From Rhytidiadelphus loreus (Eukaryota > Streptophyta > Bryopsida > Hypnales > Hylocomiaceae): a DNA stretch of 64,000 nt. A program made the translations under genes and the position numbers. Below, piece by piece: positions 13,601 through 26,266 of this stretch. The first letter of the stretch is position 1. Each line of letters starts with the position of its first letter. The notes below the pieces were generated by a model, which was not told the DNA's origin, did no database searches, and saw only the letters and a list, made by a program, of their open reading frames with translations. The stretch is taken from positions 22,208,863 to 22,272,862 of the forward strand of contig OX344761.1 in NCBI GenBank assembly GCA_947034895.1. The letters are read 5' to 3'.

Positions 13601-13858
13601 CGTGGCGCCCGAGGAGCATAAGTATAGGAGCACATTGTAACTGTACTGATTGAACGAGGTCTTTCCTTCAGCCACCACTCTGTCGTAAATGTCTATGGCG
13701 CCCATGGCATCGGCAAACTTGGAACACATGTCAATGGACCTTCGAAGCTCCGACTCAGCTGGATCCCGTTTCTTCTTGGGCTTGCGTTCGTCGCCATCCT
13801 GTTGGTCGGTCGGCGCAGGCCGCTTCGCATTCTTCCCATTCTTCCCGTTCTGCATCAT
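10612..13858 (-). CDS. PRORP: Protein-only RNase P (PRORP), complete, nuclear-type
   Basis: PRORP cleaves the 5' leader from precursor tRNAs without an RNA subunit. Exons (minus): 13858-13555, 13400-13124, 12795-12255, 12127-12026, 11905-11724, 11387-11267, 11140-11072, 10842-10612. They sum to 1827 bp, 608 aa plus stop, with every junction GT-AG and in phase. A PPR region covers roughly residues 35-280, including PNEATFTAVARLAVAKEDGD. The central zinc-binding part has GGGWHGLGWLG and CQEC; the second zinc half is WHIP and WLC in the last exon. The NYN metallonuclease domain starts near residue 376 with D388 (IIDGAN), D467/D468 (SNDDW), D486 and D490 (TNDEMRDH), matching the catalytic aspartates of Arabidopsis PRORP1. 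The start is the ATG at 13858; the frame stays open upstream but has no ATG. The N-terminus is short and has KPKKKR at residues 26-31, suggesting a nuclear rather than organellar form. Confidence 0.95.
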
Positions 13859-16391
13859 AAGATCACGGGGAGGGTCGACGGCAACTGCGCCTTGCAAAGA
13901 CACTTCACGATACGTACTTGCTGATTCAGTCTCGTAAGCAAGCCAATGACCGTGTCTTCAAGACTTTAGCATTTGATATCAAGAGTTTGTTGACTGAAGA
14001 GACTAAAATAACGAATAGCTAAAGGTGGCTGATAAACCTTCTTTCAATACTTCACCGCGCTGAGTCAAAACCCTATACCATCTTACAGCTGTACAAAGCA
14101 AATTCGATTGTTTAATTCACGAGACGATCGAGCCCTAAATTCGATTGTTTGATTCGAACCCTAAACCCTATATTCGACCGAAAATTGAACATCCCGAGAT
14201 GGACTCAGTGCGTACCGAACGTTTTAGATTCCCAGCTCGAGGTGAAAGTGCTGCTTGTGCGCTTGTTGAAATACTTCCTCCCTGACACCTCCGATTCAAA
14301 ACCCGATTCAAGGTCAGTCTTCAAGTCGCCACTACCACTTGTTGCCCTAATTCTCCCGCAGAAAACTGAACCTTGTGGAGAAATGGTTGAAAAAGCAAGG
14401 ATTGCGGTCCCCACTTGCAAACTCGCTCCACGAGTGCTTGCCAGAGCTCCAAAGCGGCGAACGATCCCGTCCAAGCCTGCACACCAAGTCGTAGGGCCCA
14501 ATAGTCCCATGAGACATACAAACTAGGCCAAGAGCTTGAGCTGCTTGCAGGGACGCAGTAAACTAAGTGACCTGGTCGCCACCCTAAAACCAGGTCAGAT
14601 AACCCCCAGGCCTGATGTAAACGCCAGAGAGAATTGTAGGCCCTACATCCCCAGGTAATGTAAGATCGAAGGTCCACAAGTATGTCAAAATCCAGTGACT
14701 GAACGATAACGGCTGAACTGCCAACAGCCACAGCCGCTAGATCACTCAATTTTTTATACCAATTGTAGGCCTTGCTTCCCAAGAAACTCAGTGATTGATG
14801 GCCGTACACGGTAGCTCCATGGAGTATTCACCTCGACGTAGTCCTTCGGGCGCCCTACGAAGACCACCAAGCCCTTGATGCCAGCTCGATCGCACTAAAC
14901 CCTAAAATCTCCACCTCAGCAAAAATCACCCTCAAAGAATTCACAGAGATGACCTTTGATAGCCCTCAACAAGTGCACAGGAAAAATTGGATAGCCGCTG
15001 TTCAAAGAGGCATCAAAACCATCGGAATTATCACCAACCTGTCCCCATAAAAGCACAAGCCTGTGCTAAGGCTCGGTGCAAGCGTTCTAAGTAGACAGCA
15101 TCAACCAAGATACGATAACAAACCGGTTCTTAGATGCGGACACTACTGCCATATTCATCAACTCTTCAAATCGAAAGCCAACCCTCTTGAAGTTGATCAC
15201 ACCAAAACCATGGGCTGAAACATACTGGCCTGCAGCATATCAGTATTTCGCATCATCTCTGCTCCAGTGCAGCTATACATTACAGGCTCCATTGCTATCC
15301 CACTACTACACGGTTCTATAAATTCTCGTGCCACCGAAAATGACAGAAGAGTAGGCACAAGACCACCGCAAAACTCAAATGAGAGGCTTTTGAAGGAAGT
15401 TTCCAGACTAGTTACTTAATACTTCAAGTCCCCCTTATCTCTAATCCAACCCAACCTCGCAAACCACTTAGCGACAAAAGGGCAGTCGTCACGATTCAAG
15501 CTCGGGGTACGCACCTGCAAGAAGAGGAAGAAGAAGAATCACGATCGCTGGCGTCCACAAGAAGCAGATCAAGAATAACTTAGTTGCACCCCCTGGTGCA
15601 CCACGATTCAGCACCACGAACGAATTCATAAAAGATTCAGCTCCCGTTTGAACCTAAATTCGAAGGGTCCACAAAACTCCCCACCCACGACCTGAAGGTG
15701 CGTTCCCACCTGGCGTTAGTGTCCGTGGGTAACTGGGTACACCCAAAATTGCACCCTATCTATAACCGCCATCATCACTTTGTGTACATCTCCAAAATGA
15801 ATATGTACTTACACTGAAGAAATGATTTTAGAATATCTATCCAAAACTTTTCTCTTCGTAACTTTTGCATACAATATTCAAATGTCGCATTCTCCAATGT
15901 CTCGAAACCTAGTTTCACTTGCCAATAAGAAATAATCAGAATTTGACCAGTCTAGTAATAGAAACTAGAGCAAAAAGTGGCGGTTTTGGAGGACCCACCT
16001 TAACTTAGTCTTTGCGGAACAGGTCCAAGAAAGACATTTGGTTGCCACTCTCCACGTTTGCAGTGTCAATCTTGTCTTGGGTCCACATTGGATAATAATA
16101 CAAAACCTCGCAGTAAGTTAATCTGCGCACTCGATCTCCATCCATTCTGAGATGCGCAGAACCTTTGTTTATTTTTGCAATGAGAATTTAGGCAATAGCT
16201 AGCTGCAGCAGCAACCCATTGTCAGTGTGGAACAATTAACCAGAGATCCATGTAGTGTTTGTTTTGCGATCAGCTTCAGTCCCTCGGCATGGATCCACTC
16301 TTTGCATTGAAACCGCACTCCATGGTTACCCCTGAATTTTGATTCTTCTCAGACTCTGTGAGCCATTGCTTAGCCTCCGAGGGTTTTGACT
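13859..16391. promoter_or_regulatory. Divergent spacer between PRORP and GCS1, with telo-box
   Basis: PRORP leaves this spacer leftward and GCS1 rightward, so both promoters should lie here. An AACCCTAAACCCTA string sits at 14157-14170 and shorter CCCTAAA motifs near 14130 and 14896. Such telo-boxes are common near start regions of plant housekeeping genes. The spacer is more GC-rich than other intergenic DNA in the window. It also contains several open segments described separately. I did not identify a TATA box with confidence. Confidence 0.4.
14200..15640 (-). other. Possible unrecognised spliced minus-strand transcript
   Basis: Read on the minus strand, this region shows several consecutive open segments bordered by plausible splice sites. 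One begins with the ATG at 15629 and encodes 46 codons with a hydrophobic run (FLICFLWTPAIVILLLPLLAG) that resembles a signal peptide. A pyrimidine tract followed by CAG lies within it at about 15510-15535. Later segments include a stretch ending VVFVGRPKDYVE before a GTGAAT donor near 14835, and a 162-codon open frame at 14321-14809. No family was recognised and I could not join the segments into one frame. It may be a lineage-specific gene, a decayed gene or non-coding RNA. Confidence 0.2.
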
Positions 16392-19300
16392 ATGAGGGAT
16401 CGGAAGGGTGGAACGCCAGCACCAGAGAATTTATTGCCGAAATTTTCTTCAAGAGGGCGAGCAATTAAGCAGACCAAGAGTCGACGGCGAGGACCCCTGT
16501 TGCAGTGCTCAAACGGGCTCATTGTTGTACTTGGTGTTGTTTTGTTATGTCTTGGATTGATCTTGTATGGGAAACCGTGGAGCTCGATGAGGGTGAAACC
16601 AAGGGCGATTACTCCCTTTCCTGGGAAGCTTGTCTGTGATTTACCTCAGGTACAGACAGACATCTGTCTCGCTTCCTGTTTGGGTTGCTATCGAGCTTTT
16701 TTGGTTCAGTTCTGAGTTGATAGTTCGAATGCAGTTTCAAGGAGAATATCGAGAGCGTATGTTCTGGGGGACGTATCGTTCGACTCTGTACTTGGGGATT
16801 CGTGCAAGGTGAGGTGATTGTCACGCTTTTCTCTATAGTCAAGTACAATGTGAGATTCTCTAAACCCTAAACCCTGGATTTGATTTTTGTGCTGTTCTGG
16901 TGATAATGTCTTGTTTGTGCTTGAATTTTCACCACCTTTGACCACTTCCAAGTGATACACTTACTAAAACTAATTGTCTATGCAATTTTTTCAAAAACGC
17001 ATTCTATTTAAAGTTTATTTATTTTCATAACCAATTAACTTTGCTGCTGAAATTGTAATGAAATTGTTCCATTAGAAGGTTCTCCAACTTTCTCAAAGGG
17101 TGCGAAGTCTGACGACTGTACAGAGGAGAGTTGGGACAAAGATACCAGAAGTTGACCACCAGAGGTTTGATTTTAGATTGTTGGAGGTTTGAGGAAATCA
17201 CTGTTTATTTTGTTAACATTCGCTTGCATTGTGAGTGTAGGACACCGAAGTCATTGCTTGCGGGGTTGATGTGGCTGGGAGTTAATGAGAACCTCTATTC
17301 ACTGAGGCATACATGTGAGGAAGGCGACAAGCTCACTAGGTATGCATGGGTGCGTCACGATGGAGCCACCTATGGGCGTCAGGTAGTTGCAATTCATAAT
17401 CTTCCACTTCCCAGTTCCATTGTGAGGTGAATCTTGCTAAAATTTGAACCTGGGTTTGAATGATGCATATGCAATGCGTGGTTGAGATACTGCTCTGATG
17501 TGAATTTTCCCAGTGCAGGAAATAGTAGATCAAGGCCTTGATCTTACTACGTCGTTTCTAAAACACCAAGATCCTGATGGTGGCTATGGAGGGGATTGGG
17601 CAGTTCGTATTGGAGCACGTTCCCAAGAAAGGTAGAGTTGTCGTTGATACCTTGCCATGGATTTTCAACTTGTAGTTGTTAACCCCTAAGTGACTCCAAG
17701 TGGTTGTTTCCGTATTTATAGGAGTTGAAATAAATCACCTGGAAAGCTTAAAGGATGATAAACAAATGTACCAATAGGTATAAGAAATTATACCTTACAG
17801 TTTTGAACAAAGGTAGTAATGTTATTGGCTTGACTATTGGTTTCCAAAGGGAACTTTTCTATATTTTAGCTTGTGCTCGTAGGGTTTAAAGTAAGTTTGT
17901 ACAGAATACCTTGTATTGAGATTTAATTTTCTTAGTAATTTCTTATATTTTGTGTCTAGGGAACTGGACAAGGTTCCCAGCCGACAAGTGTCACTTTTTT
18001 TCTACATCGCGGATGAGGGTGGAAGTGCAATGCAAATCACTTCAGATGTATCTGCAGGTACAAGGTTTGCTGCAGGCAGAGCAAGTGAAATTGATGGTTG
18101 GGAGCTTCATTTCAAAGGCCAGGTATAAGTTGGAGAAATTTCCTGAGATCTTCTGATTGTGGGTACGGAGTTGACATTGTGCTTTTGAGGATATTTGCAA
18201 CCTTCGCTTCTTGAGTCACAGCAAAATATCTGTTTCTGACCACAACGTATCATATACATAGTAGGACACGACCCACCCCACCCTACGCCCCGGGAATCAT
18301 TCCTAGAAAATATAATGGCATTAAACCTTGTTAATTGCAAGGCCATTTTAAGTCTGTCTGAAACTTAATAACCTTGCCAATTTTAACGCAAATAGAATAC
18401 CTCTGGGTTTGAGTTTTCTACTAGTCATCATCGGTACTTCAATATACTCTAAGTCAGAATCATGAATTCTTGAGACTATTTCTGAACTAGGCTGTCATCT
18501 GTATGTTGAAAATGCAAGCATGCCTTGCGTGCCAAGCTATTCTGGAAGAATAGCATTGGATTTGGCTGAGTTTTTCTAACTTAACTCTGTTTTTGTTGTT
18601 CCAAGGAAAAAACTTCTGTCAGTTTTGTGGGACTTCGTCGCCGACACACACACAATTTGACTCAGTTGGTTCAGCAAGTACTCACGATGCAGGTATTCAC
18701 TCGGAAAGGGCATTTGTGAGAAGTTTGGTTGGTTCTCTATGTGCATTAGCAGCGTCATTAAGTGAACTTATGTTGCTTGCACAAGTTCTTTCCTTGGGTT
18801 GAGAATGAGATTTGCAGTATCTCTGAATTCTTTCTTGATGTTGAGGATTTTAGGCACAATCACATGGGCGTATTGAACTTCCAAATTCAGTGGAGGAGTC
18901 TTCAAACATTGGTGTCATCCAGGTACAGGTTCTTTCAATCTTCACCTGGTATTTCCTGTTGCCAGTGAGGATGCATATCCTATTTGTGTGTGACATTGAT
19001 TATCAGCAAGCTGATTTTCTCACTACATTGCACGAATCATCTTTTAGTCAAATCTCCAATTATGGAGTGGATAAGTTTTCTCAGGAACTGATCTTTTTCT
19101 GAACTTGAGATCTGATTTGTGCTCAGATTACTGGTGTGGCACCTCTTTTGTTCGACGTTGTGTTTGTATCTGGTACACAGAAACATAATGTCGAAGCTCG
19201 TGAACGTGTTAAGAAGCTTTCAGGTATGTTACTCAACCCTCACCTAGAAATTAATCATTGGACTTCATTTCTAGTCAACTGCCTTTAGATGATGGTAACT

Positions 19301-22300
19301 TTTGCATAGTCGCAGCGTTCATGCACATATGCGACTTCGTTTCATAGAAATATTATACGGAGTAGTAAGAAAGTAGGGTGATTGTTTGGTAAGGTGCACC
19401 CTTACCCTGAACCCATTCTGCAGTTGTAGTTTGGTATATTTTGCATGTTTTTCATGCCAATGTTTGTCTTTGCACCAGGTGCTGAGCTCACCAGAAAAAT
19501 AACGGAACGTGAAGAGATGTTTGAAAGGCGTTTTCAATCAACCTTTAAACTGCAAGACAAGGTACGTCTAAGTTTGATTTATCTTGTGACTGGCATTGAA
19601 TTGGGAAGTAGGATGTGACTAGCATCGCTTTTGAAAATTGGGTCCAGAAAAGTTACATAAGAACATTATGTTCTTCCAGATGAGTTGATTGTAACGGTTT
19701 CTGAAGTGTTTTCAGTAAGCGTTCATCTCACAATGTTCTATAATGCACTTAAAACAAAGATCATTCTGGTAACCCTTTTTCTTTCCAGATACTCGGTTCC
19801 GATCAGATATACCTATGAATGGTTCACATCCTCCGTTTTGGGTTGGTGTTTATGTAGAGGAAATCTCAGTGTCTTCCAACAATTTGAACTGTGATATGGA
19901 TTTGGTGATGGAACAGGTGGAGAGTGAAAGGGAGGTGGAAGTGGGGCGGGTTGCACTCAGTAATCTTTTGGGCAGCATAGGATACTTCTATGGACAGTCT
20001 CTGATAGCAATTCCACCAGAGTATCAAGTGAGTATTCCAGTTCTTTTTTGTTCGTCTAATGATTTTCAGTGCCAGGATCAGCTGAGTTTCTTGTTCACTC
20101 ATGCTTTCATATTGTTGTTTTGATGCCTGTCAACAACTGTTAATAGAAACAGGTGATCAACAATGCTCTTTGAAGATGACATTATTTGAATGTATAATAC
20201 TCTGTCTGAAGGCAATTTGGTCGATGTTGTAGAATTTAGAAGCCGAAACTGAAGACGTTTGGGAATATTGGCCTGCGGCACTGTATACTGCTGTCCCTAG
20301 CCGCTCTTTCTTCCCACGCGGTTTTCTATGGGATGAGGGCTTTCATCAGCTCGTGGTCAGGTGAGATAAACATGAAATATGTGCCTCGGTCTTTGAATAA
20401 GAGTTAATGTGTCCCGTTGGGGATTCATACTTTTGCCTCACGAAGAAATTAGGAAATTTACAGTGTTTCTTAATTGTGGAAATCTTAATGGAATATAGAG
20501 CTTATCACGTCTAAATTGTGCAGTCAATGGGACCGGAAGATGAGCAAAGAGATTATAGGTCACTGGTTTGATCTCCTCAACATCGATGGTTGGATTCCTC
20601 GTGAACAAATTCTTGGAGAGGAAGCTCGCAGGTATACATTCAATGGGAATGTAGCAAATCACGACCGAAAATTTTGCACTGCCACGGTTTGGTAGTCTGC
20701 AGTCGCTTTGAGAGAGTTGCTCCAGTTTATAGAAAGAGCATTGTCAAACCTTTCATGTACAGCCTATACCTGTGTCATGGGTTTTGATGTTTTGATTGTT
20801 ATGAATTCATGGTCGAGAACCCACTCAGAGTTATTCTAGAAATCCTAGCAGTGTTAAATCCTGTCAATTGTAAGACCATTTAAGGTAGATTCTAATGTAA
20901 ACCCTGACAATTATAAACCAGCTAGGTTTTCTAGAATACCTCTGGAAGGTGGACTCTCTACTAGTGGAAGAGATCATATTTTCATAAAAGTTATATCGAG
21001 TTAATTGAATGGGGTTTGTGTAACCATCTTGGATTGTGATGCAGCAAAGTTCCCGACCAATTTGTGAAGCAACACACCAGTAATGCAAACCCTCCGGCGC
21101 TTTTCATGACTTTACACAGTAATAAAGTCACTTCCTGCTTTTCATTTTTAAATTTGTGAATTCTGTTTTTTAATATGAGTGATTTCTGCTGTTGAGACCC
21201 AGTCAAATGCTTTCTCGTTTCTTGTAGGGCGAGATGGCTTACGTATAGACTTTTGGTTCTCTATTTTAAGCTTGCTTGAGGACATCTACTTGTAGGGTAA
21301 TGACGTTCTTGGTCTTGATATGTGCAGAACTTGCAACAGCGTACGAAGAAGAGATCGCTTTAGGAGTTTCAAACGAAGAGGATAAAGTATTCTTTGAGAG
21401 ATTGTATCCTAGACTTGAAACTTGGTTTCAATGGTTCAACACCTCTCAAGCTGGTTTGTCTCTCTTATACAACTTCAATTCAAACTTTCATGCTGTCGAG
21501 GGTAGGCTTCGTATGTGAGCTAATGAAGAATTTGAATTTCCTTGGCTGCTTGCACATGAGTACCCTGATTTCTTATATCTTTTACATCGTCCTGTCTGGC
21601 AGCTTCTGTGAGTGCTTGTGAGTTTCTCCTATGGTTAATAGGATACTAATAGTGCATAAAGTGGAGATTGAGCAGGGAAGGTGCCAAGCAGCTACTACTG
21701 GCATGGACGAAACGCAGAAACGAAGCGGGAATTAAATCCCACTGTGAGTGAACTGTATTTGCACATCTTCTTTAAGCTAAGCTAGTGCAGTTAATTGGTG
21801 AATCCATGTTGGTTAATTGAAGAGGAATTGTATACCCTGATGGTGAGTCGTGAGTCCATTGAGTTGGATATAGCGGAAATATAAGGTAGCCGTTCATTTG
21901 AGAATCTTCTTAATGTTTTGTAACATCTCTTGACTCGTATAGGAATTTTTGTTGTGGCAGACCTTAATGTCGGGTTTAGACGATTACCCAAGAGCATCAC
22001 ACCCTACTGATGATGAGCGGCACCTGGATCTGCGGTGCTGGATGGCATTGGCTGCGCAGTCGTTAGCCAAAATTGCCTCCATTGTTGACGCATCAAATGA
22101 GGTAACACCGTCTTTCAGACTAGACTTGGTCATTCTTCACCGTGTTCCTCTCAAGGTTAGATTCCCCATTTCCAGTTAGCATGATATTATGATATAAGAA
22201 ATTCAGAAATATAGGATAAGATTTTTGTTCTTGCTATGCATTTTTGCTTCTACATTTACCATTTAGGAAACTTCAAGGAGCGTAACGAAATGCTCCAATA

Positions 22301-25171
22301 GAAAGAAGAAATCATACCCTACATTTTTTTCCAATAGAAGTATGCTTTGCAAGTTACTATAATCGGTGTTAGCTTCCATAGTGAACTCTATCCTTGGTAC
22401 TTCGGGGTTAACCTTTTAAAGTTGTTGATTATGATCGTGTTAGGTTTTCTTTTCGTTTCAGGATTAATTGTTCTACATTCGATTTGGTTTTGCAGGTCTA
22501 CATAGCAACCGCAGATCAGCTAAAAGACTTGGAGCTCCTCAACAAGGCAAGAAATTTAGTTCATCAAAACTTGCTCATCTATTGCACATTGTAACTCAAC
22601 TATTTCTTCGTTGAAACGTCATCTGCTGTGTGGTGGGTCTATCCCGGTCTTTGTGAATTAAATTTATTGTCTAGTAATGGATTCGTATTTGGGAATTATG
22701 CAGCTTCACTATGATGCAGAAAGCGGGCGTTACCTTGATTATGGACTCCACACTGAAGAGGCATGTTGTATTACCTTGTCCTCCGGAAGTTTTTTTATTA
22801 AATGCTTACGAGTAATCTCATGTATATTTCGCTTGAGGTAGACTCGCAGAACTTTATTTAGGGCTGCTTCACAATTTGAATTTTAATGCTCGCCATGTGC
22901 AAGTTTAGCCAATTCAGTACGTTGTATGGTATGTCAGAAGACTTTATTGAACATGGAGTAGAAGATTCCAAGATTTAAGAAACGCTCAATGGACGTGGTT
23001 ACAGGTGAAGCTTAAGCGACAGTTTTTTGCGGACCCTCGGACGGGTCAATTGCAATCGGAATTGGAAAGGGTGGTGTTGAAATCTCCAGAGCTGGGTTGG
23101 GTTCCACACTATGGTTATAACAGCCTCTTCCCCTTTCTCATGAACTTACTGCCTCTGGTAAGTCATCTCGATGCAAAGTATTGGATATTCTTATTTAAAG
23201 CATTTTTAACAAATATGTAGGATTGATTTGTGGGAGATCACGCTAGAGCTGTGGAGAGATTTGGGGTTCAAGAGTCAAACCCGTTGAGACCAAATTTCTT
23301 TTCACTATGTATGAATTTCTTATGCAATTTCAATGTGCGAGGTTGTAGACCACTATTGAAGGGACTGTAGTCAACCCCATTTATATCCAAAAATGAATAT
23401 GGCCATAGACATTTACGGTAGTCATGCTTACAGAACTTACTGATCGAAGATCAATCAAGTTTATGAATGGATGAGTTGCTGGTGGTGATACGGGTCAGTA
23501 TAGTAGCAGACGGAATCAATTCCCTGACGGTTTTAGTATCCTCTACCTTAATATTTCTTCTTGAAATATGCAGCATCTTTTCACCCGAGTTTTCAAAAGT
23601 TTTTCTCCGTGATGGTTAATTCTCTGCACTGAAGATCTGAGTGTGTGTGCAGAACTCCCCAGTGTTGGAAACCCAGCTGGAGCATCTACAGAACGAGTCT
23701 AATTTGTGGACAACCTTTGGATTGCGGTCTCTTGCCACAACAAGGTATTACTAAATATCCTGACTGGTCGTCAATTGCTCTAGAGTTGTGGTTCACCTCG
23801 TCTGTTGCAGAGGGTAGCTCACTGTGTGCTGATTCTCGCCAATTCACTCACGCAGCCTATAATTCCCAATGGCTGTACTTCGTGTACTTAGTCTTTATAT
23901 CTTTGTCACCTTTGAGACTTCCGGATAATTAAAGCTCACTATCGCACTTTATTTCTCCTATGCTAATTCGTCATTTTTTTAATTGTAGCTCCCTCTACAT
24001 GAAGTACAACACAGAGCACGATGCTCCTTATTGGAGAGGACCTGTTTGGATGAACATCAACTATCTTGTTCTCTCGGCCCTGGACCGCTGTTCAAAAGGT
24101 TAGTACTACAAGCTTGAGCCTTGCAATTTCACCTTCGAACTCGCACGAATTATAGAAAGCTTTTGTTAGATTCTCCCAGTTTAATTTTTCAGATTTTGTA
24201 GGATCAAAATCAGGAAAGAAAAACTTTTGGGCATGAATCTCTTGAGGCAATGAAAATTCATAGAGAAAAAGAATTATTGAGGCACTTCTTTTCACATGTC
24301 CCCAATAGCAACTACCTTCTTAACCCCTCCGTGCCCTATTGGCCAAAAGTGCCGCTGTCATATCTGTAGGAGTTAAAATATATCATTTAGGACGAGTCAG
24401 GGAAGGTAACAAATTAAAATGTATGAAGAAATTATACCCTACATTCTCTAATGATTGAAATATGTTTTGGGGATTACTATAATCGATTATTAGCTTCTAG
24501 AGTGGACTGTCTATTTTTAGATTGAGTACTTAGGGATTAACAGTAACATCTAGGAATTGTAAGTTGTGGAACAACCGTTTCTTCTTAAGTCAATTAGAAC
24601 CACCGATACATGAGCTGGAGCTTTTAGGATCATTATGAATTGTTTCAGTATTTTGTATTGTGCTGTTGTAACGAACTGCAGTTGAAGGCCAACATAGTAG
24701 CAGATGCAACGACATGTATTCTCAGCTTCGTGCTCATCTAATCAGGTGCATATTACTACTTCCTTTTCTGGTTGACATTCTTGCATTCCCTTTATTACTT
24801 CGTATTTTGTCGATGAAGAGCTGCCTCAAGAGGTTTTGTCCAGTATTCACTCTTTTGCACTTCTGAGAGGACATCCTCGTGCAAGAATATCTTTCGTTTT
24901 TTTCGATTTTACACCTTTCTAGCAGCCATTCTGGAGTGTACTAAAGCATCATCTTTGAGTGTGTTCATGACAGAATCCTCTGTCCGCTATTCTGCTGAAC
25001 TGATATCCTGTATTTCTGTGGTGCTTGTCTAGAAATGTGGTGAAACGATATCACGAGAGCGGATACCTCTGGGAGCAGTATGATAACGCAAACGAAGGAA
25101 AGGGAAAAGGATCACATCCATTTACAGGATGGACATCACTAATACTTCTTATCATGGGTGATTCCTACTGA
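16392..25171 (+). CDS. GCS1: Mannosyl-oligosaccharide glucosidase (alpha-glucosidase I, GH63), complete
   Basis: This ER type II membrane enzyme removes the outermost glucose from Glc3Man9GlcNAc2 on new N-glycoproteins. Exons: 16392-16649, 16735-16808, 17241-17382, 17519-17631, 17960-18122, 18606-18692, 18854-18922, 19127-19223, 19479-19561, 19917-20027, 20233-20360, 20524-20631, 21045-21118, 21328-21453, 21676-21743, 21961-22101, 22496-22546, 22704-22760, 23005-23157, 23653-23744, 23989-24098, 24682-24745, 25033-25171. Total 2508 bp, 835 aa plus stop, close to the Arabidopsis length. A basic cytosolic N-terminus (KSRRR) precedes a membrane anchor at residues 42-59. GH63 landmarks are [99 protein letters not shown] and [12 protein letters not shown]. 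The start is the ATG at 16392 rather than the in-frame TTG at 16386. Introns 17 and 18 use GC donors (AAG|GCAAGA, GAG|GCATGT). Introns 4, 16 and 21 carry related MITE-like insertions. Confidence 0.96.
17679..17889. mobile_element. TTAA-flanked MITE in GCS1 intron 4 (211 bp)
   Basis: The insertion begins TTAACCCCTAAGTG and ends CGTAGGGTTTAA. Its interior shares TAGGAGTTGAAATAAATCAC and a GAAATTATACCTTA run with the copy at 24320-24540, so these are members of one family. It lies wholly inside an intron and is not expected to alter the protein. Confidence 0.6.
22265..22411. mobile_element. Truncated MITE of the same family in GCS1 intron 16
   Basis: It shares GAAGAAATCATACCCTACAT and TTACTATAATCGGTGTTAGC with the copy in intron 21, and ends in CGGGGTTAA at 22403-22411. 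The left TTAA terminus was not found, so this copy is truncated or diverged and the left boundary is approximate. Confidence 0.45.
24320..24540. mobile_element. TTAA-flanked MITE in GCS1 intron 21 (221 bp)
   Basis: The left end is TTAACCCCTCCGTG and the right end ACTTAGGGATTAA. The interior matches the intron 4 copy (TAGGAGTTAAAATATATCA, GAAATTATACCCTAC). Length and ends are nearly the same as the 211-bp copy, which supports a single short non-autonomous family. Confidence 0.6.
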
Positions 25172-26266
25172 GCTTCACTGATACCTCTTTCAGCTCACTA
25201 CAATGATAGAGTGCAGTTGGAGAGTTAAAAACCTCACGTTTTTTATCCACGTAAGGCTAATCTTCATCGCTACATACACTAGCAAGCAATCACCAGGGAA
25301 GCAAGTATTTATTATCTAATGCACCACACGTATTCCCGCTGTCGTTAGGTGCGTAGATGCGATTCTCTACTAACCCGTAATAGGATCAATTATTTTCGTT
25401 GTCTCATTTGTATGTACCAGAAATTAAGAGGTTGAAATTAAGAAGTTGAAATTTCAGATCCTTTCGTACTGTGCAGTCTCAGGGTAAATACTACATGTGC
25501 ATCTTATTGAGGTTTAGGACAATCATATCATTTTAAAGTTTTTCTATGAGGGTACCATCATTCTGTTCATAATAAACTGGATTTGATTTTGGTTTCAATC
25601 AGTATGTTTGAGAATGATTTGCAACATGTTACTTCTTCTTGCTCACCTGTATGAATCCAGGAGCTACTGTCAGGGAGCTATTGAATTGACAAACGTCAGG
25701 ATCGGGCATCTCTTTTTTTCGATATTCTTGGATTCTAGATGTACGAGGATGTTTGACAAAGATGACTGGGGGTCGAAGCATCTACGGCTCCCTGATTCTT
25801 CCTTGAATTTGAAGATGGGCCCAAGTTGATAGGAGATCCTTTCTTGCCTCTCACCAGATTCTAAGTTCACTACAAACATATTCCTTCATTATGAATTGCA
25901 GACTTGTGCTATGCACATGATCCAGTAGCTGACTGTTTAGAAAAGCAATATCATGTATATGTGAAGATTAGTGGGGTTTCTCCCAATCTGCAAACTGAGT
26001 CTGATTTGGATACTTTTAGGTATAAATATCTTCACATGAGGGTACCCAACCTAGTTTGACCTCTCCAATCTCAATTCTCCATCTTAGTGCAAGTTATTCC
26101 ATACGCCTCAAGGTAAAGATATCCCCTTCATTGGTGGGAATGTGTCCATGGAATGTAATGGACCAGCTAACATGGAACTCATTTCATTCATGAAGAGGCC
26201 CCTTCACTAGTTTTCAAGTTTTAGGGTTGCTGGTAAAATAGGACTGGCAAGGGCTCAAAGAACATG
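25172..26266. other. 3' flank of GCS1, no recognisable gene
   Basis: This includes the GCS1 3' UTR and unassigned DNA. Open frames of 69-73 codons at 25608-25879 occur on both strands without any domain. A polyadenylation site could not be fixed by eye. Confidence 0.35.

Noticed and set aside
14321..14809. 162-codon minus open frame as a protein-coding gene
   Set aside because: No domain, odd Trp/Leu-rich composition and no confirmed start or splice partners; kept only as part of an uncertain transcript region.
19789..19916. Earlier acceptor for GCS1 exon 10, adding an N-terminal stretch
   Set aside because: The frame from that acceptor is interrupted, while the acceptor before 19917 aligns directly with homologues.
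21229..21298. Extra GCS1 exon (RDGLRIDFW...)
   Set aside because: Joining 21118 directly to 21328 gives the family-like [18 protein letters not shown] and keeps total length divisible by three.
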